Of a stretch of DNA of 64,000 bases, positions 30,701 to 39,487 are shown piece after piece. Location of the stretch: positions 31,413 through 95,412 of the forward strand of contig NMRB01000707.1 of the NCBI GenBank assembly GCA_002633025.1, given 5' to 3'. The notes below the pieces were generated by a model, which worked only from the letters and a program-made list of their open reading frames with translations, was not told the DNA's origin and searched no databases. Every line of letters starts with the position of its first letter. The stretch's first letter is position 1. This stretch comes from Notospermus geniculatus. Lineage: Eukaryota; Nemertea; Pilidiophora; Heteronemertea; Lineidae. Made by a program: the position numbers and the translations under genes.

Positions 30701-33700
30701 GCGAAGGATTTACGAATTGGGCAACAATCATCAGGGTCTGCCCCAGCAAGATATTATCGGCCGACTGACGGAGCAACGGAATCGACTAGTACACGATCAA
30801 ACGATACTGACCAGGGAGAGAGAGATGTTTGAGGAGTTATTGACGATGTGCAATCGTCATGACGACGAAATGAAACTTGTGCTGAGGGACTTGCAGGATC
30901 GAGAGAACGAACTGGAACAAAACTTGCAGAAAATCCGTGACGAACGAAATCGTGAGATGATAGAACGACAACAGCGTCTTCAAGAAGAACTTGCCGAACT
31001 GGAAGGTCAGCCACAACAACAACGCAATGACGACGCCGAAGATTGTATACGGGATAAAAAACGTGCGTTAGACGAGTTAAGGCGTGACCACGAATTGGCG
31101 ATGTTACAGCATGACAGGACGACAAAAGGTGCTACGGATGAATTGAAACGTGAAAACGTTGCGAAGGTGACGGAACAAAATAAGAAACATATGGACGAGC
31201 AGAGTCAAATGGAAGAAGCGCACGACAGAGAGTTACATGAACTCAGACAATCCGCACTGGCCGATCAACAACGTCGTGACATGTACGTGGTTAGATCGCG
31301 ACAGATGATGCTGGATGAATATGCGACACTGTTGAACAACATCGAGGGTGTCCAACGGAAAATGCACGAGGAAGATGTGACCCTGGAAGAGTATGAGGAG
31401 ATGGGCAGAAATTTGCACTCGCTGCAGCATAATAGAGATGCGTACCTCGCCTACTATCCACAGTTGCGTACCCCGAATGAACCTGTACCAGATTGTACGT
31501 CCTTGTCGGGGCGGACCACGGAACGTAACGAGCTGACAGAACGTACGAGACAGGTTCAAGAAATACACGAACGACAAACGATGTCTCCTTCTCGTGTTCC
31601 TCCACCGGACAGAAACGTGGCGGGCGATGACACGGGTCGGGTATTGGATAGTGTTGATCGCCACGTTCGGCGCGGTGAACTGCGATGGCACAATGACGAT
31701 TCGAGCGAGTCAGATGAAGAACTGGGAGATTACATGAACGTTTTAGATTCATCGCACCCCGCACAACTGTCCAGCGACGATGAATGTTTTGTAGAGAATT
31801 ATAACCGTGTTAACCGAATACTTGATAACGATCAGCGGGTTGTGCATGAAGAGCGGACACAAGATTCTCGGTCTGCGGGTCGATTAATATACAACATGGA
31901 TGAAATACCGTCCATATCCGAGGATTGCCAATCGACTCACTGCACGAATGAGCACGCGGATAGACGATGGTATTCACACACAGGTTCCGATACTCGGTTT
32001 GGGGTCAATGGCGAAGCTGTCTGTCCCTATTCATCGGAGGATGAAAACATGCAGTTGGGGCGACAAACATTAATCGACTCTAACCGTTCGGAACCGAGCG
32101 AGACGAGCTCGGCGCCCATCCCACCGATGACGGTAGGCGTGTCCACAAGTTTGCCCGCAGTGAACGACCGCATGAACCGACAAGAGGACGATCGGGGCGC
32201 GTCCTCGTCTGTATCAGAGGACGACAAATTCATCAGCCTCACGTCCACACACGATATCAGAGTCGATGTTCCGACAACGAACCGATCGTCCCTGACACCC
32301 ACGACGCCCGACGCGTTGGCGAGTGAACTTGCGGTGGGCGGAGGCGTGGACGATCGACAGCCGGTCATAAGCAAGGACGGTCATTCGATCAATGGAGGTC
32401 ACGAGGACGATTACTTCTACCTACTGGGCAACGTGTATTCGCCGCAACGTTCCGTGCAAGTGAGGGCGAAGTGTCTTGAGTCCGAAAGCGACGCCGGATT
32501 CGGTGACCCGAGAACGAACCGACCGTCCGTGGCATCCGCGACGTCCGAAGTGTCGGCGAGCGAGGACGCGGCGGGCGGAGACGTGGACGATCGATCGCCG
32601 GTCATAAGCGAGGACGACCTTTCGATAAGTGGTAGTTGCCTGGACGCGCCGACTAACTTGGATCTGCTCCAGGGGCCTTCCGTACAAGAGAGGGCGGTGT
32701 CTCCCGAGTCCGGACGCGACGTCGGATTCGGTGTCTCGACACCCAACCGACAGTCTGCATCATCCACGACGCCCGACGCGTTGGCGAGTGAGCTCGCGGT
32801 GGGCGGAGACGTGGACGATCGACAGCCGGTCATAAGCAAGGACGGTCATTCGATCAATGGAGGTCACAAGGACGATTACTTCTACCTACTGGGCAACGTG
32901 TATTCGCCGCAACGTTCCGTGCAAGTGAGGGCGAAGTCACCCGAGTCCGGACGCGACGCCGGATTCGGTGACCCGCGAACGAACCGACCGTCCGCGGCAT
33001 CCGCGACGTCCGAAGTGTCGGCGAGCGAGGACGCGGCGGGCGGAGACGTGGACGATCGATCGCCGGTCATAAGCGAGGACGACCTTTCGATAAGTGGTAG
33101 TTGTCTGGACGCGCCGACTAACTTGGGTCTCCTCCAGGGGCCTTCCGTGCAAGAGAGGGCGAAGTCTCCCGAGTTCGGACGCGACGTCGGATTCGGTGTC
33201 TCGACACTCAACCGACAGTCTGCATCATCCACGACGCCCGGCGCGTTGGCGAGCGAGCTCGCGACGGGCGGACGCGTGGACGGACTGGCGACCGTGATCG
33301 ACGACGACGGCAATTCGATGACCGCTGATTACTTATACGAGCCGGCTAACTTGGATCCGGCTCAGCAGCGTTCCATACAAGAGATGGCGAAGTCTCCCGA
33401 GTTCGGACGCGACGCCGGATTCGATGACTCGAGAACGAACCGACCGTCCGGGACATCCGCGACGTCCGAAGTGTCGGCGAGCGAGGGCGCGGCGGACGGA
33501 CACGTGGACGATCGATCGCCGGTCATAAGCGAGGACGACCTTTCGATAAGTGGTAGTTACATGGACGCGTCGACTAACTTGCGTCTGCTCCAGGGGCCTT
33601 CCGTACAAGAGAGGGCGGTGTCTCCCGAGTCCGGACGCGACGTCGGATTTGATTTCGCGAAACCGAACCAACCGTCTGTGTCATCTCGGACGAAGAGGAA

Positions 33701-34103
33701 GTCACGCTCGAAAATATCTGAGCCAACGGGATACGAGTATAGAACTACCACGGATGATGTAGACGAAGTCCTGTCCGATAGAGGTATTCGGACTACCAGT
33801 AGAAAGAAGAAGCAGAAGAGATCGCGCACGACATCTCCTCGTCCGAAGGAATACGAGTACAGACCTGCCACGGAGGAGGGTAGTGAAGTCCTCTTCGACA
33901 ACGGTGTTCGGATCGCCGGAGACACCGTAAAACGTACGAAGTCAAAAACCACCGGGAAGAAAAAAAAGGGAGATTCTCCTGATGTCATGCCCGACCAAAC
34001 TACGTACGTGGATCGCATTGGTTTCAATGATGGAGGCAGCGACGAAAATGACATATTAGGGCAAGGATCGCCCGACGACCGAGCGGACGATGAAGCGAAA
34101 TAA
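27798..34103 (+). CDS. Giant repeat-rich coiled-coil protein (2101 aa), possible tegument
   Basis: ATG 27798 (MDRLQINIRKRRP). In order: a globular Cys-containing domain (about 1-380); six 12-residue repeats of the RRRREADAVAAD type (29082-29294); two and a bit copies of a 76-residue unit with RPTFVSFGGKFTPGAD and GGGGGISASC (29543-30010); a serine/acidic linker; a long coiled coil (about 950-1230) rich in Glu, Gln and Arg; acidic serine-rich sequence; alternating units of about 78 residues forming a 155-residue higher-order repeat (32290-33670); and a basic C-terminus with two EYxYR repeats (GYEYRTTTDD, EYEYRPATEE) and KKKKQ-like clusters. A large tegument or scaffolding role is plausible by size only; no UL36-type protease motif was identified. 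Confidence 0.85.
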   Translation: MDRLQINIRKRRPTGFADSGPDFDAPGLAFRRVSLGERYLESTADNNVPILEWLRRCNIMFQLKGVPVSEIERVLLHLTNSTGVANDITMFGFYTANKVLEYLCYVGPNMNRSFADRFLSPIASYMVTTCTKNMQRVHCGMYRGPVRQFIDAVEVAGLAVCEQELFQRIAGSNTFNVDMLTRGTVHTLNNIDMRLPTNLVFNVETLDSEFDVNPRKLYMVIAPKDESIVQYGANGTRCRNDAVTDLVKGRRVFDVIEQDVVVIYDVAYTLSFVVVRSVHTCNEVFADVTWRCRRFTNTAGVTQNGTREMAAVRLGYVCPVPDKTPDRDKEYGCYCLKRFRFSPGKWHYRKFTYDNDVLNVPQIENVPVTLDLTREDWLNLRRPRPPSPPRDDEDDRGPECRVRHGSREDEPCVDIRHDRVRVGNNDRPRRDADAAVADRRRREADAVAADRRRCEADAVAADRRRREADAVAADRRRREADAVAADRRRREADAAAAGRPRHEPRNVSFCTGPPEEARKRGRDRRDDEDERNRELRDAFTFNKRRRDAESRERVVVDAWGIPITEFVPRVVPEQDRTSGYATASTPRPPNRAQGPSVQGHDRPTFVSFGGKFTPGADARERNERGGGGGISASCFPPGHFPGKGKVLSGHATTGPTPAASTPRPPHRAQGPSVQGHDRPTFVSFGGHFTPGADARERNERGGGGGISASCIPPGLCPGKGKVLSGHATSGPTLAASTPRPANLAPEQDRTVRRETVRNQQSSASSGDILHREGLAPTGLGAGWRGFHMGGVTISERVEEDMQIGGSNELQSDNQTRVESWKLPDLSIAKPTKFKETACPKYADKKNKGKVTSRLYPDLTECFYLYPDLFEFFCLQPPLSSDIIDDEAMRRLNAIPPSSSVPDIDVNDESSDHETIPDLSDVEPTGDFDRDMDTRPLRVRGVDYDSLKVRLAKLTKRTKDVDEQRQSIMRRIYELGNNHQGLPQQDIIGRLTEQRNRLVHDQTILTREREMFEELLTMCNRHDDEMKLVLRDLQDRENELEQNLQKIRDERNREMIERQQRLQEELAELEGQPQQQRNDDAEDCIRDKKRALDELRRDHELAMLQHDRTTKGATDELKRENVAKVTEQNKKHMDEQSQMEEAHDRELHELRQSALADQQRRDMYVVRSRQMMLDEYATLLNNIEGVQRKMHEEDVTLEEYEEMGRNLHSLQHNRDAYLAYYPQLRTPNEPVPDCTSLSGRTTERNELTERTRQVQEIHERQTMSPSRVPPPDRNVAGDDTGRVLDSVDRHVRRGELRWHNDDSSESDEELGDYMNVLDSSHPAQLSSDDECFVENYNRVNRILDNDQRVVHEERTQDSRSAGRLIYNMDEIPSISEDCQSTHCTNEHADRRWYSHTGSDTRFGVNGEAVCPYSSEDENMQLGRQTLIDSNRSEPSETSSAPIPPMTVGVSTSLPAVNDRMNRQEDDRGASSSVSEDDKFISLTSTHDIRVDVPTTNRSSLTPTTPDALASELAVGGGVDDRQPVISKDGHSINGGHEDDYFYLLGNVYSPQRSVQVRAKCLESESDAGFGDPRTNRPSVASATSEVSASEDAAGGDVDDRSPVISEDDLSISGSCLDAPTNLDLLQGPSVQERAVSPESGRDVGFGVSTPNRQSASSTTPDALASELAVGGDVDDRQPVISKDGHSINGGHKDDYFYLLGNVYSPQRSVQVRAKSPESGRDAGFGDPRTNRPSAASATSEVSASEDAAGGDVDDRSPVISEDDLSISGSCLDAPTNLGLLQGPSVQERAKSPEFGRDVGFGVSTLNRQSASSTTPGALASELATGGRVDGLATVIDDDGNSMTADYLYEPANLDPAQQRSIQEMAKSPEFGRDAGFDDSRTNRPSGTSATSEVSASEGAADGHVDDRSPVISEDDLSISGSYMDASTNLRLLQGPSVQERAVSPESGRDVGFDFAKPNQPSVSSRTKRKSRSKISEPTGYEYRTTTDDVDEVLSDRGIRTTSRKKKQKRSRTTSPRPKEYEYRPATEEGSEVLFDNGVRIAGDTVKRTKSKTTGKKKKGDSPDVMPDQTTYVDRIGFNDGGSDENDILGQGSPDDRADDEAK
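29082..29294 (+). repeat. 36-bp tandem repeat, about six copies, in frame
   Basis: The unit CGACGACGTCGTGAAGCGGA plus GCGGTGGCGGCTGAC repeats in frame inside the giant gene and encodes a 12-residue Arg/Glu/Ala helix-forming unit. Copies are nearly identical, so copy number may vary between isolates and be collapsed in assemblies. Confidence 0.9.
29543..30010 (+). repeat. 228-bp tandem repeat in frame
   Basis: GCAGGGACCGTCCGTCCAAG recurs at 29573 and 29801, a period of 228 bp (76 codons). Two full copies and the start of a third differ at only a few positions, indicating recent duplication or gene conversion. Confidence 0.9.
32290..33670 (+). repeat. 465-bp higher-order repeat in frame
   Basis: GTGGACGATCGACAG appears at 32346 and 32811, and GTGGACGATCGATCG at 32583, 33048 and 33503. 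Two alternating half-units (SKDGHSINGG type and SEDDLSISGS type) therefore make up a 465-bp period, with the final unit shortened. Confidence 0.9.
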
Positions 34104-34105
34104 CA

Positions 34106-35056
34106 ATGAGATATAGGACGCCACAAATCATCGCCAGGAAACGGTGTAACGGAAAAAGAGGCAACGTGAAGAAAAAACGTCTGTCAGTGGACCACGATGC
34201 CTTACGAAAGTTGGTGGGGGCCAGGTGCAAACGTTACGGTAATGATCGCACGTCGACGGACAACAGGATACATCCGTATCCAACTAAGAAACTTAATTTG
34301 TTACAACTGATGATGGGAGGAGAGAGAGAAGTGGTGGACAGACGAAGAACGCGTCCGAACGTGGTACTACATTCTAACTTGATGATAGAAACGCAATCGG
34401 TGCGAACCACGGGGTTAATCTCGACGGAACGTGGCACCGAAACCACCGACGAAAGTGAAGAGGACGAATGTGGAATGCGAGAAGAACGTGAGCGGTGCGA
34501 CGACGAAGGTCGCGATAAATTATCGGCGAACAAACTCATGAGCGGCGTGGAAGAGTTCGTGATCGACCACGTTATTCACGATATAGACGCTATTCGCGTC
34601 AGCAGACAGTCGTGGGTAGCTGACGTTTGTTCGTTCTTGAAACCGATATGCATCTACGGATGGCGCATAGTGATGTACTGGCTACTGAGAAAGGAAGCGC
34701 GTTGTGTGAACCGAGTCACAATATCCGGACGCGAGTACACGTTGGAAAAGGTTTACCCGAAGACGCCGATGTTTCGTTTGGACCTGACGAGGCAGTACTC
34801 TATGATAGTAAACGATATCGTCGGTTTACAAGGTGAAATGGGAGAAGAACGAAACATCGTCGGGCAGATGGAAATATCCGTGAACAGTGAAAAAGACAAC
34901 AACGGCACTAGACACCTGGTGGTGCGATACTCCATCGATCGGGCCAAATTGACCGAGTATTACAAGTCGTTGACCACGTCGCAAGACCGCGACCTGGCGT
35001 GTATCGAACGGTGTATCCAAGACAACAACACGACATTCAAGTGTAAAATTGTATGA
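34106..35056 (+). CDS. Unknown basic/acidic protein (316 aa)
   Basis: Begins 2 nt after the stop of the giant gene, so it is probably cotranscribed. The first 60 residues are basic (IIARKRCNGKRGNVKKKR), a likely nuclear signal, followed by an acidic stretch around 110-140. The second half is globular, with a hydrophobic patch (VCSFLKPICIYGWRIVMYWLL) that may be a membrane or core helix. A polyadenylation signal AATAAA is at about 35073. No family recognised. Confidence 0.75.
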   Translation: MRYRTPQIIARKRCNGKRGNVKKKRLSVDHDALRKLVGARCKRYGNDRTSTDNRIHPYPTKKLNLLQLMMGGEREVVDRRRTRPNVVLHSNLMIETQSVRTTGLISTERGTETTDESEEDECGMREERERCDDEGRDKLSANKLMSGVEEFVIDHVIHDIDAIRVSRQSWVADVCSFLKPICIYGWRIVMYWLLRKEARCVNRVTISGREYTLEKVYPKTPMFRLDLTRQYSMIVNDIVGLQGEMGEERNIVGQMEISVNSEKDNNGTRHLVVRYSIDRAKLTEYYKSLTTSQDRDLACIERCIQDNNTTFKCKIV

Positions 35057-35181
35057 TAATGTGTGTACGAAAAATAAAGTATTTGAAATAACGTCTTCTC
35101 GAACTCCTTCAATTGATCAGCATCATGTAGTTTCGTTGGTTCGCGTCCTCTTCTCACTAGAATCGACGCGACTTGTGACCA

Positions 35182-35919
35182 ATGTCTCGATCGTCGACAG
35201 ATCCGAGGCGGCGCCCGTCACGTCGGAGTGGAGAAGATAGCTTGGAACGCGACTACAACGCGAGAGGGTATCTGTACACCATGATCAGAAAGATCGTGAC
35301 GGAACAGAACGGTGTCATCGATCCCCGGGCTCACGCACGCCTAATCGAGTACGCCACCGAGATAACTTCGTTGGACAAGATAATTGCCGTGAAGGAAAAG
35401 TGCAAGATCGGCGAACGCGCGTTGACGGATCTGGAACAAATCGAGTTGATAAAGTGTAGATTCGTGGCGAAATCGTCGGATCGATGCAACAAGTTGAACC
35501 GCATCGTCGAAAGCGTGAGCGCGAGTGACAACAAATCGACCGAGATGACGGACCATGTGGACAGGGCGGTAGACGAAATGGCCGAGAAAAACACCATCGT
35601 CAACGGACTCATAAACGACGTGTTGCTTGCGGACCAACAGATGCACAGCGAAACCGCCGACGCCCTCTACGACTCCACCGACGGCGCGTTGGCAAAATCG
35701 TATATGCCTCCACTTTTAAAGATATTAACGCAACACGACGATGATACTGCGACCATTGCCAGCGTACAACAGTTCGCCAAGCATGCTCCCGTTGTGCTTG
35801 CGATCAAAAATTCGGCTGATGTACAGTCCAGCGATGTCAACAAGGTCGTATTTTCCAACACGGTGAAACAGATAAGAGAAGGAGACTTGCCGAACGCGCC
35901 CACCCACACACTACCGTGA
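35182..35919 (+). CDS. Unknown helical protein (245 aa)
   Basis: ATG 35182 (MSRSSTDPRRRPSRRSG). A basic, Ser/Arg-rich N-terminus of about 20 residues is followed by almost entirely helical sequence with few aromatic residues (for example DHVDRAVDEMAEKNTIVNGL), suggesting a coiled or bundled structural protein. Its TGA overlaps the ATG of the next gene by one base (TGATG), typical of coupled genes. Confidence 0.75.
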   Translation: MSRSSTDPRRRPSRRSGEDSLERDYNARGYLYTMIRKIVTEQNGVIDPRAHARLIEYATEITSLDKIIAVKEKCKIGERALTDLEQIELIKCRFVAKSSDRCNKLNRIVESVSASDNKSTEMTDHVDRAVDEMAEKNTIVNGLINDVLLADQQMHSETADALYDSTDGALAKSYMPPLLKILTQHDDDTATIASVQQFAKHAPVVLAIKNSADVQSSDVNKVVFSNTVKQIREGDLPNAPTHTLP

Positions 35920-36884
35920 TGGCGACGGGGGATGCGAGCGTGAAATCGGTGTCGTGTCGCACCGTCACGGATGTGGTATACGCGGCCCAACAGTATCGCA
36001 GGAAGCAATCGCGATCGTCCAAGCAGGACCGCCGACGACGATTCTTCCACGGCACGTTCCGTTGGTCCGGCAACTACACCGACGACCGGGAAACAGGTAG
36101 CTCAATACACAAGACGTTGGAGACGCGAACCAATGACACGGTCGACTTGCCGTGCGAGTCTATAAACGAAGAAGTGTGCGTGTACCTCATCAATCTGTGC
36201 AATCAGATCCGCCAATTGACCACCAGCGGAGAGTGTGGGGAATTGACACTGTGGACGCCGGTCGTCGTGGGGTTCAGAGGACGCGTCATCTATCTGAAGG
36301 GTCGAGTGGACAGGATACTGATGGACGGTAATGTCCGTGGTAAATTCAAGACTATCCACGTTCAAGAGTTCAAATCGTTCTTCAACGAGAGACGACCCGA
36401 CGAAAAGTATCCGATCGGACTGAGGTTGAACACCGTCTACGCGCACGAACTGCAGGCATGCTTGTACAAAGAAATGTTGATCGCGATCATGGAGTGGATC
36501 AAGTCCGCCGAAGGCGACAGAACCGATGCAATCGCGTACTCTTTTCTGGTAACTGATGGAGAGTACGTGGTGCCCGGACGGTTGTTGAAACTACTACAGT
36601 TCGACCTTCCGCACGACGTCGTCACGTTGAGGGACTTATTCTATCTAGTGAAACGAAAACTGTTTGCTGTCGTGTGCGTCAATCAGTACAGGTACTCGTG
36701 TGAATTGTTGTACATCAATCGTCAGACTGCTCTGAACAAACTATCTCGTGTCATTCAAACGAGCACGGAACGTCGGCGAACGGAGGAGATACACGAGGCG
36801 TCAATTGAATGCGAACGGACGGTCGTAAAAAAGAAGAACACCTGGTTGTTCGATCAATTGATACCAATCTATGCATTTTCATAG
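35919..36884 (+). CDS. RecB/Cas4/EXO5-like PD-(D/E)XK nuclease (321 aa)
   Basis: ATG 35919. The ordered motifs of the RecB-type nuclease superfamily are visible: GSSIHKTLE (His64), GRVDR (Asp131), QEFKS (Glu150, Lys152) and HELQACLY with the QxxxY signature (Gln179, Tyr183). This combination is typical of Cas4, AddB and EXO5/Dem1 DNA exonucleases that act on single-stranded or branched DNA ends. Herpesviruses normally carry a different PD-(D/E)XK enzyme, the UL12 alkaline nuclease, used to process replication intermediates; this gene could fill that role. I did not trace a four-Cys iron-sulphur cluster. The N-terminal 45 residues are basic. Confidence 0.75.
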   Translation: MATGDASVKSVSCRTVTDVVYAAQQYRRKQSRSSKQDRRRRFFHGTFRWSGNYTDDRETGSSIHKTLETRTNDTVDLPCESINEEVCVYLINLCNQIRQLTTSGECGELTLWTPVVVGFRGRVIYLKGRVDRILMDGNVRGKFKTIHVQEFKSFFNERRPDEKYPIGLRLNTVYAHELQACLYKEMLIAIMEWIKSAEGDRTDAIAYSFLVTDGEYVVPGRLLKLLQFDLPHDVVTLRDLFYLVKRKLFAVVCVNQYRYSCELLYINRQTALNKLSRVIQTSTERRRTEEIHEASIECERTVVKKKNTWLFDQLIPIYAFS

Positions 36885-37110
36885 ATTTCATGCAAAAATG
36901 CAAAATTGTCACATGAGCGTGTACACGTTCGACGTGTACAGTTTGAGGGACAGAATCATTATACCGACCAGTGGCAATTGTCCTCCTTTCATTCCAATTT
37001 TACTATACACGGTGTGGGCCTCGAAGTGAATGAGATAAAAGCCAGCGCCTGACGGCTCTCTGACACATTCTCACTCTCTTTTGGTCACTGATACGACTTC
37101 AACTGAGACA

Positions 37111-37758
37111 ATGTATAGCACCGTTAACGTTATCGCTCTGCTCGGGACCGTCTGTCTGGTAGCTGTTACAGCAAGTCCGGTCCACCACGGAGACACCATG
37201 GCGAACGATGTCCATATCGTTCAACCCGTCGGTCGGCCCAACTACAGTGGCACGTTTACATTGCGCACGTGGCCCCGTTCGTCTCTACGATCATCGACTT
37301 GTACACACTGGGAACTGTTGGCTGGCACTCAACTTTGGACCAGTCCATGCCTCCTTGGGTGCACCGCATCGAAGAAAAAAAAGATCAACAGTTTGATCAC
37401 GGATGCCTACGATTTGATCGTGGATCGATATCACGGGAACTACCAAGAATCGCTGGACATCATCGACAAGAACGGACCGCAATTTGTGCCCGACACGGCC
37501 TCTCTCTCGCTCGAAGCTCGATACGTGTCGTTCGTTATCACCGAACTGTTGAGGACGCAGATCAGCCGTGATCCCGTGATTCGTACATTGGCCATGCTGC
37601 TCGCCACTTATCCTGCTCGTTTGTGTCTGGATACGACTCGTAACAACGACATGGACTCTTTTGATCCCGCCACCATTGCTCCCCATTTGGAACAGAACAC
37701 CGATACGATGACGATGGCGTACATGGTGGTGCGCGACCTCAAGAAGAAAATTGCCTAG
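37111..37758 (+). CDS. Putative secreted protein (215 aa)
   Basis: ATG 37111 starts a clear signal peptide (VIALLGTVCLVAVTAS, cleavage near residue 25). A TATA-like GATAAAAG lies at about 37031, 80 bp upstream. The mature protein has a helical second half (YHGNYQESLDIIDKNG, VSFVITELLRTQ). Between about 37250 and 37385 the frame is unusually rich in Ser/Trp/Arg, while an overlapping frame reads as well-formed sequence (APFVSTIIDLYTLGTVGW) up to a run of eight A at about 37376. This suggests compensating frameshifts or a sequencing indel. No family recognised; a virus-encoded secreted modulator is possible. Confidence 0.6.
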   Translation: MYSTVNVIALLGTVCLVAVTASPVHHGDTMANDVHIVQPVGRPNYSGTFTLRTWPRSSLRSSTCTHWELLAGTQLWTSPCLLGCTASKKKKINSLITDAYDLIVDRYHGNYQESLDIIDKNGPQFVPDTASLSLEARYVSFVITELLRTQISRDPVIRTLAMLLATYPARLCLDTTRNNDMDSFDPATIAPHLEQNTDTMTMAYMVVRDLKKKIA

Positions 37759-38300
37759 TGCGGGCACAAAACTGTTGGTCATCTACTAGGTTAGGGCTAG
37801 GGTTAATGTTAGGACCAACTGTATTTGTGATAAATAAAATTATATGATTTTGTATCTGTACGTCATTGTTATCTCGTACTTCTTTTTTTGTCCCGAGAAA
37901 CGACATTTGTCTGTAGAACGACGAATTCGAGCGTCACTGCACGTTTGCTGTGCTGACGCCTAGACACTGATGACTTGCGAATCCGTCGCAAATCGCACAC
38001 TGTCGATCGCGGGTACCATAACCACTGGGACGACATCTGGAACTATCATTCTTGCACTATATTTGCGTTCTGACCAGCCCATTACACGTCCCGTTTTCTA
38101 TACCGGTCGAAACTAGTCGATATGTTGATCACGCTGTGCGTGTCGAGTCGGTCGAGTCTCGTTTGGTCACCATGTCAGACCGTACTGTCATCGAAGACAC
38201 GGGCACGGGGTAAATGTAAGGAAGTTAGACAGACTATGAATTGTTATATATTTATATATATACATGACTTGTGAAAGCGAAACATGAACGTTCTGTATAG
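37759..38300. other. AT-rich intergenic stretch with TTAGGG-like motifs
   Basis: No gene seen. TAGGTTAGGGCTAGGGTTA at about 37788-37806 resembles degenerate telomere repeat. AATAAA at about 37834 can serve the preceding gene. TTATATATTTATATATATAC at about 38243-38262 is a strong TATA-like promoter for the gene at 38301. Confidence 0.6.
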
Positions 38301-39309
38301 ATGGAAGCCTACGAGGAGAGGTTCATTCGTAAAGTTCGCAGGTTTGCCAACATATTGACACTCGAATCGCTGAGGGTGACTGAAATCACCGGGGAACTGC
38401 GACGGGCTTGTCTCATCCGTCAGGAATATTTAGCAACTGTCTCACACGACGAAACCCCCAGTCATTTGGTGACCATTATATCGCATCTGCGTGAGTGCGT
38501 AGTACCGAAGACAACCGATGGATGCGGCGGTAGGAAGCGACGATTGGCGAAATGTGCGTCCGTCAGTCAACAAATCGGCGACGGGGGCCACGAGAGGAAA
38601 CGATCACGATTATTGGACAAGACGAACGAATAACCTCGATGATCTCACCGACGGAGTTATGAACGTCATGTTCAACGACGACGACACATCGGTTCTCTCA
38701 CCCGAAGCACGACATATCATCCTACGACCGCGTTATGATGATGTGATGATTGACGTGTACAACAAGTGCGTCGCTGTGTTGACGACCGGGAAAGACGTGG
38801 ACAACGATACGTTTGGTAGTATCATGAACAGAGTCATGTGCAGGTGGATCGAGAACGAAGTGCACCTCGACTCGCTGACTAAGCAAGCGCAACACGATCG
38901 ACACATCATAGACGATTTGAACAACAAACTGATCGCGGTAACAAAAGAGTACGAGGCCAAGTTGTCCACCGTTCGCAACGAATGCGACTTGGGAATGGCA
39001 AAGATGTTACAAGCCAAGTACGATCATGAGTCGCGACATTCGAAACGGAACGGGTTTAGCGTTGAGAATACGGAAAGGTTCATCAAGAACCTCGTCGCGA
39101 CAAAGATGTCATTGTCTAAGGAACTACAGGAGCTGAAACACACGAAAGACCATGCCCAATCGCGACTGCAGACGGACGAAACGAACGACACGTCCGAACT
39201 CGATTGTTTGAAGAAAGAACACGCTGACTTGACAAAAGTGATGGAATTTCTACAACTGGAAAACACCAGATTGGAGAAACAACTATACGATGCGAAACGT
39301 TACACTTAG
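38301..39309 (+). CDS. CARD-like domain plus coiled coil, probably spliced
   Basis: The first frame, 38301-38633, encodes 110 aa whose first 65 residues look like a death-fold helical bundle, CARD type (VRRFANILTLES, ITGELRRACLIRQEYL, HLVTIISHLRECV). A second frame, 38518-39309 (263 aa), is mostly coiled coil in its last 150 residues. A donor CTGC|GTGAGT at 38491 and an acceptor CGTCCGTCAG at 38566 are in phase and would remove 77 nt, giving one 310-aa protein with a CARD-like head and coiled-coil stalk, as in CARD9/11 or BCL10-type signalling proteins. The intron is supported by the in-phase junction and by similar small introns elsewhere. Without splicing these are two overlapping genes. 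Confidence 0.55.
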
Positions 39310-39487
39310 TACGTCACAAGACTGTGAACATTCTTCGCGGTCGGATCACAACAAATTCATAATCAACTTATCGACACACAAGTACACGCACGCACACACA
39401 CACAAACACACACGCACACTCGTATATATATAGACGCAACACGATGATTGCACAGTAAGAAATTGTCTGTCGAGGCACAAATACATC
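39310..39487. promoter_or_regulatory. CA-rich repeat and TATA box
   Basis: A CA/CG-rich simple repeat (about 39376-39420: CACGCACGCACACACACACA and similar) is followed directly by TCGTATATATATAGACGC (39419-39436), a TATA-like element about 55 bp before the ATG at 39488. Confidence 0.6.
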
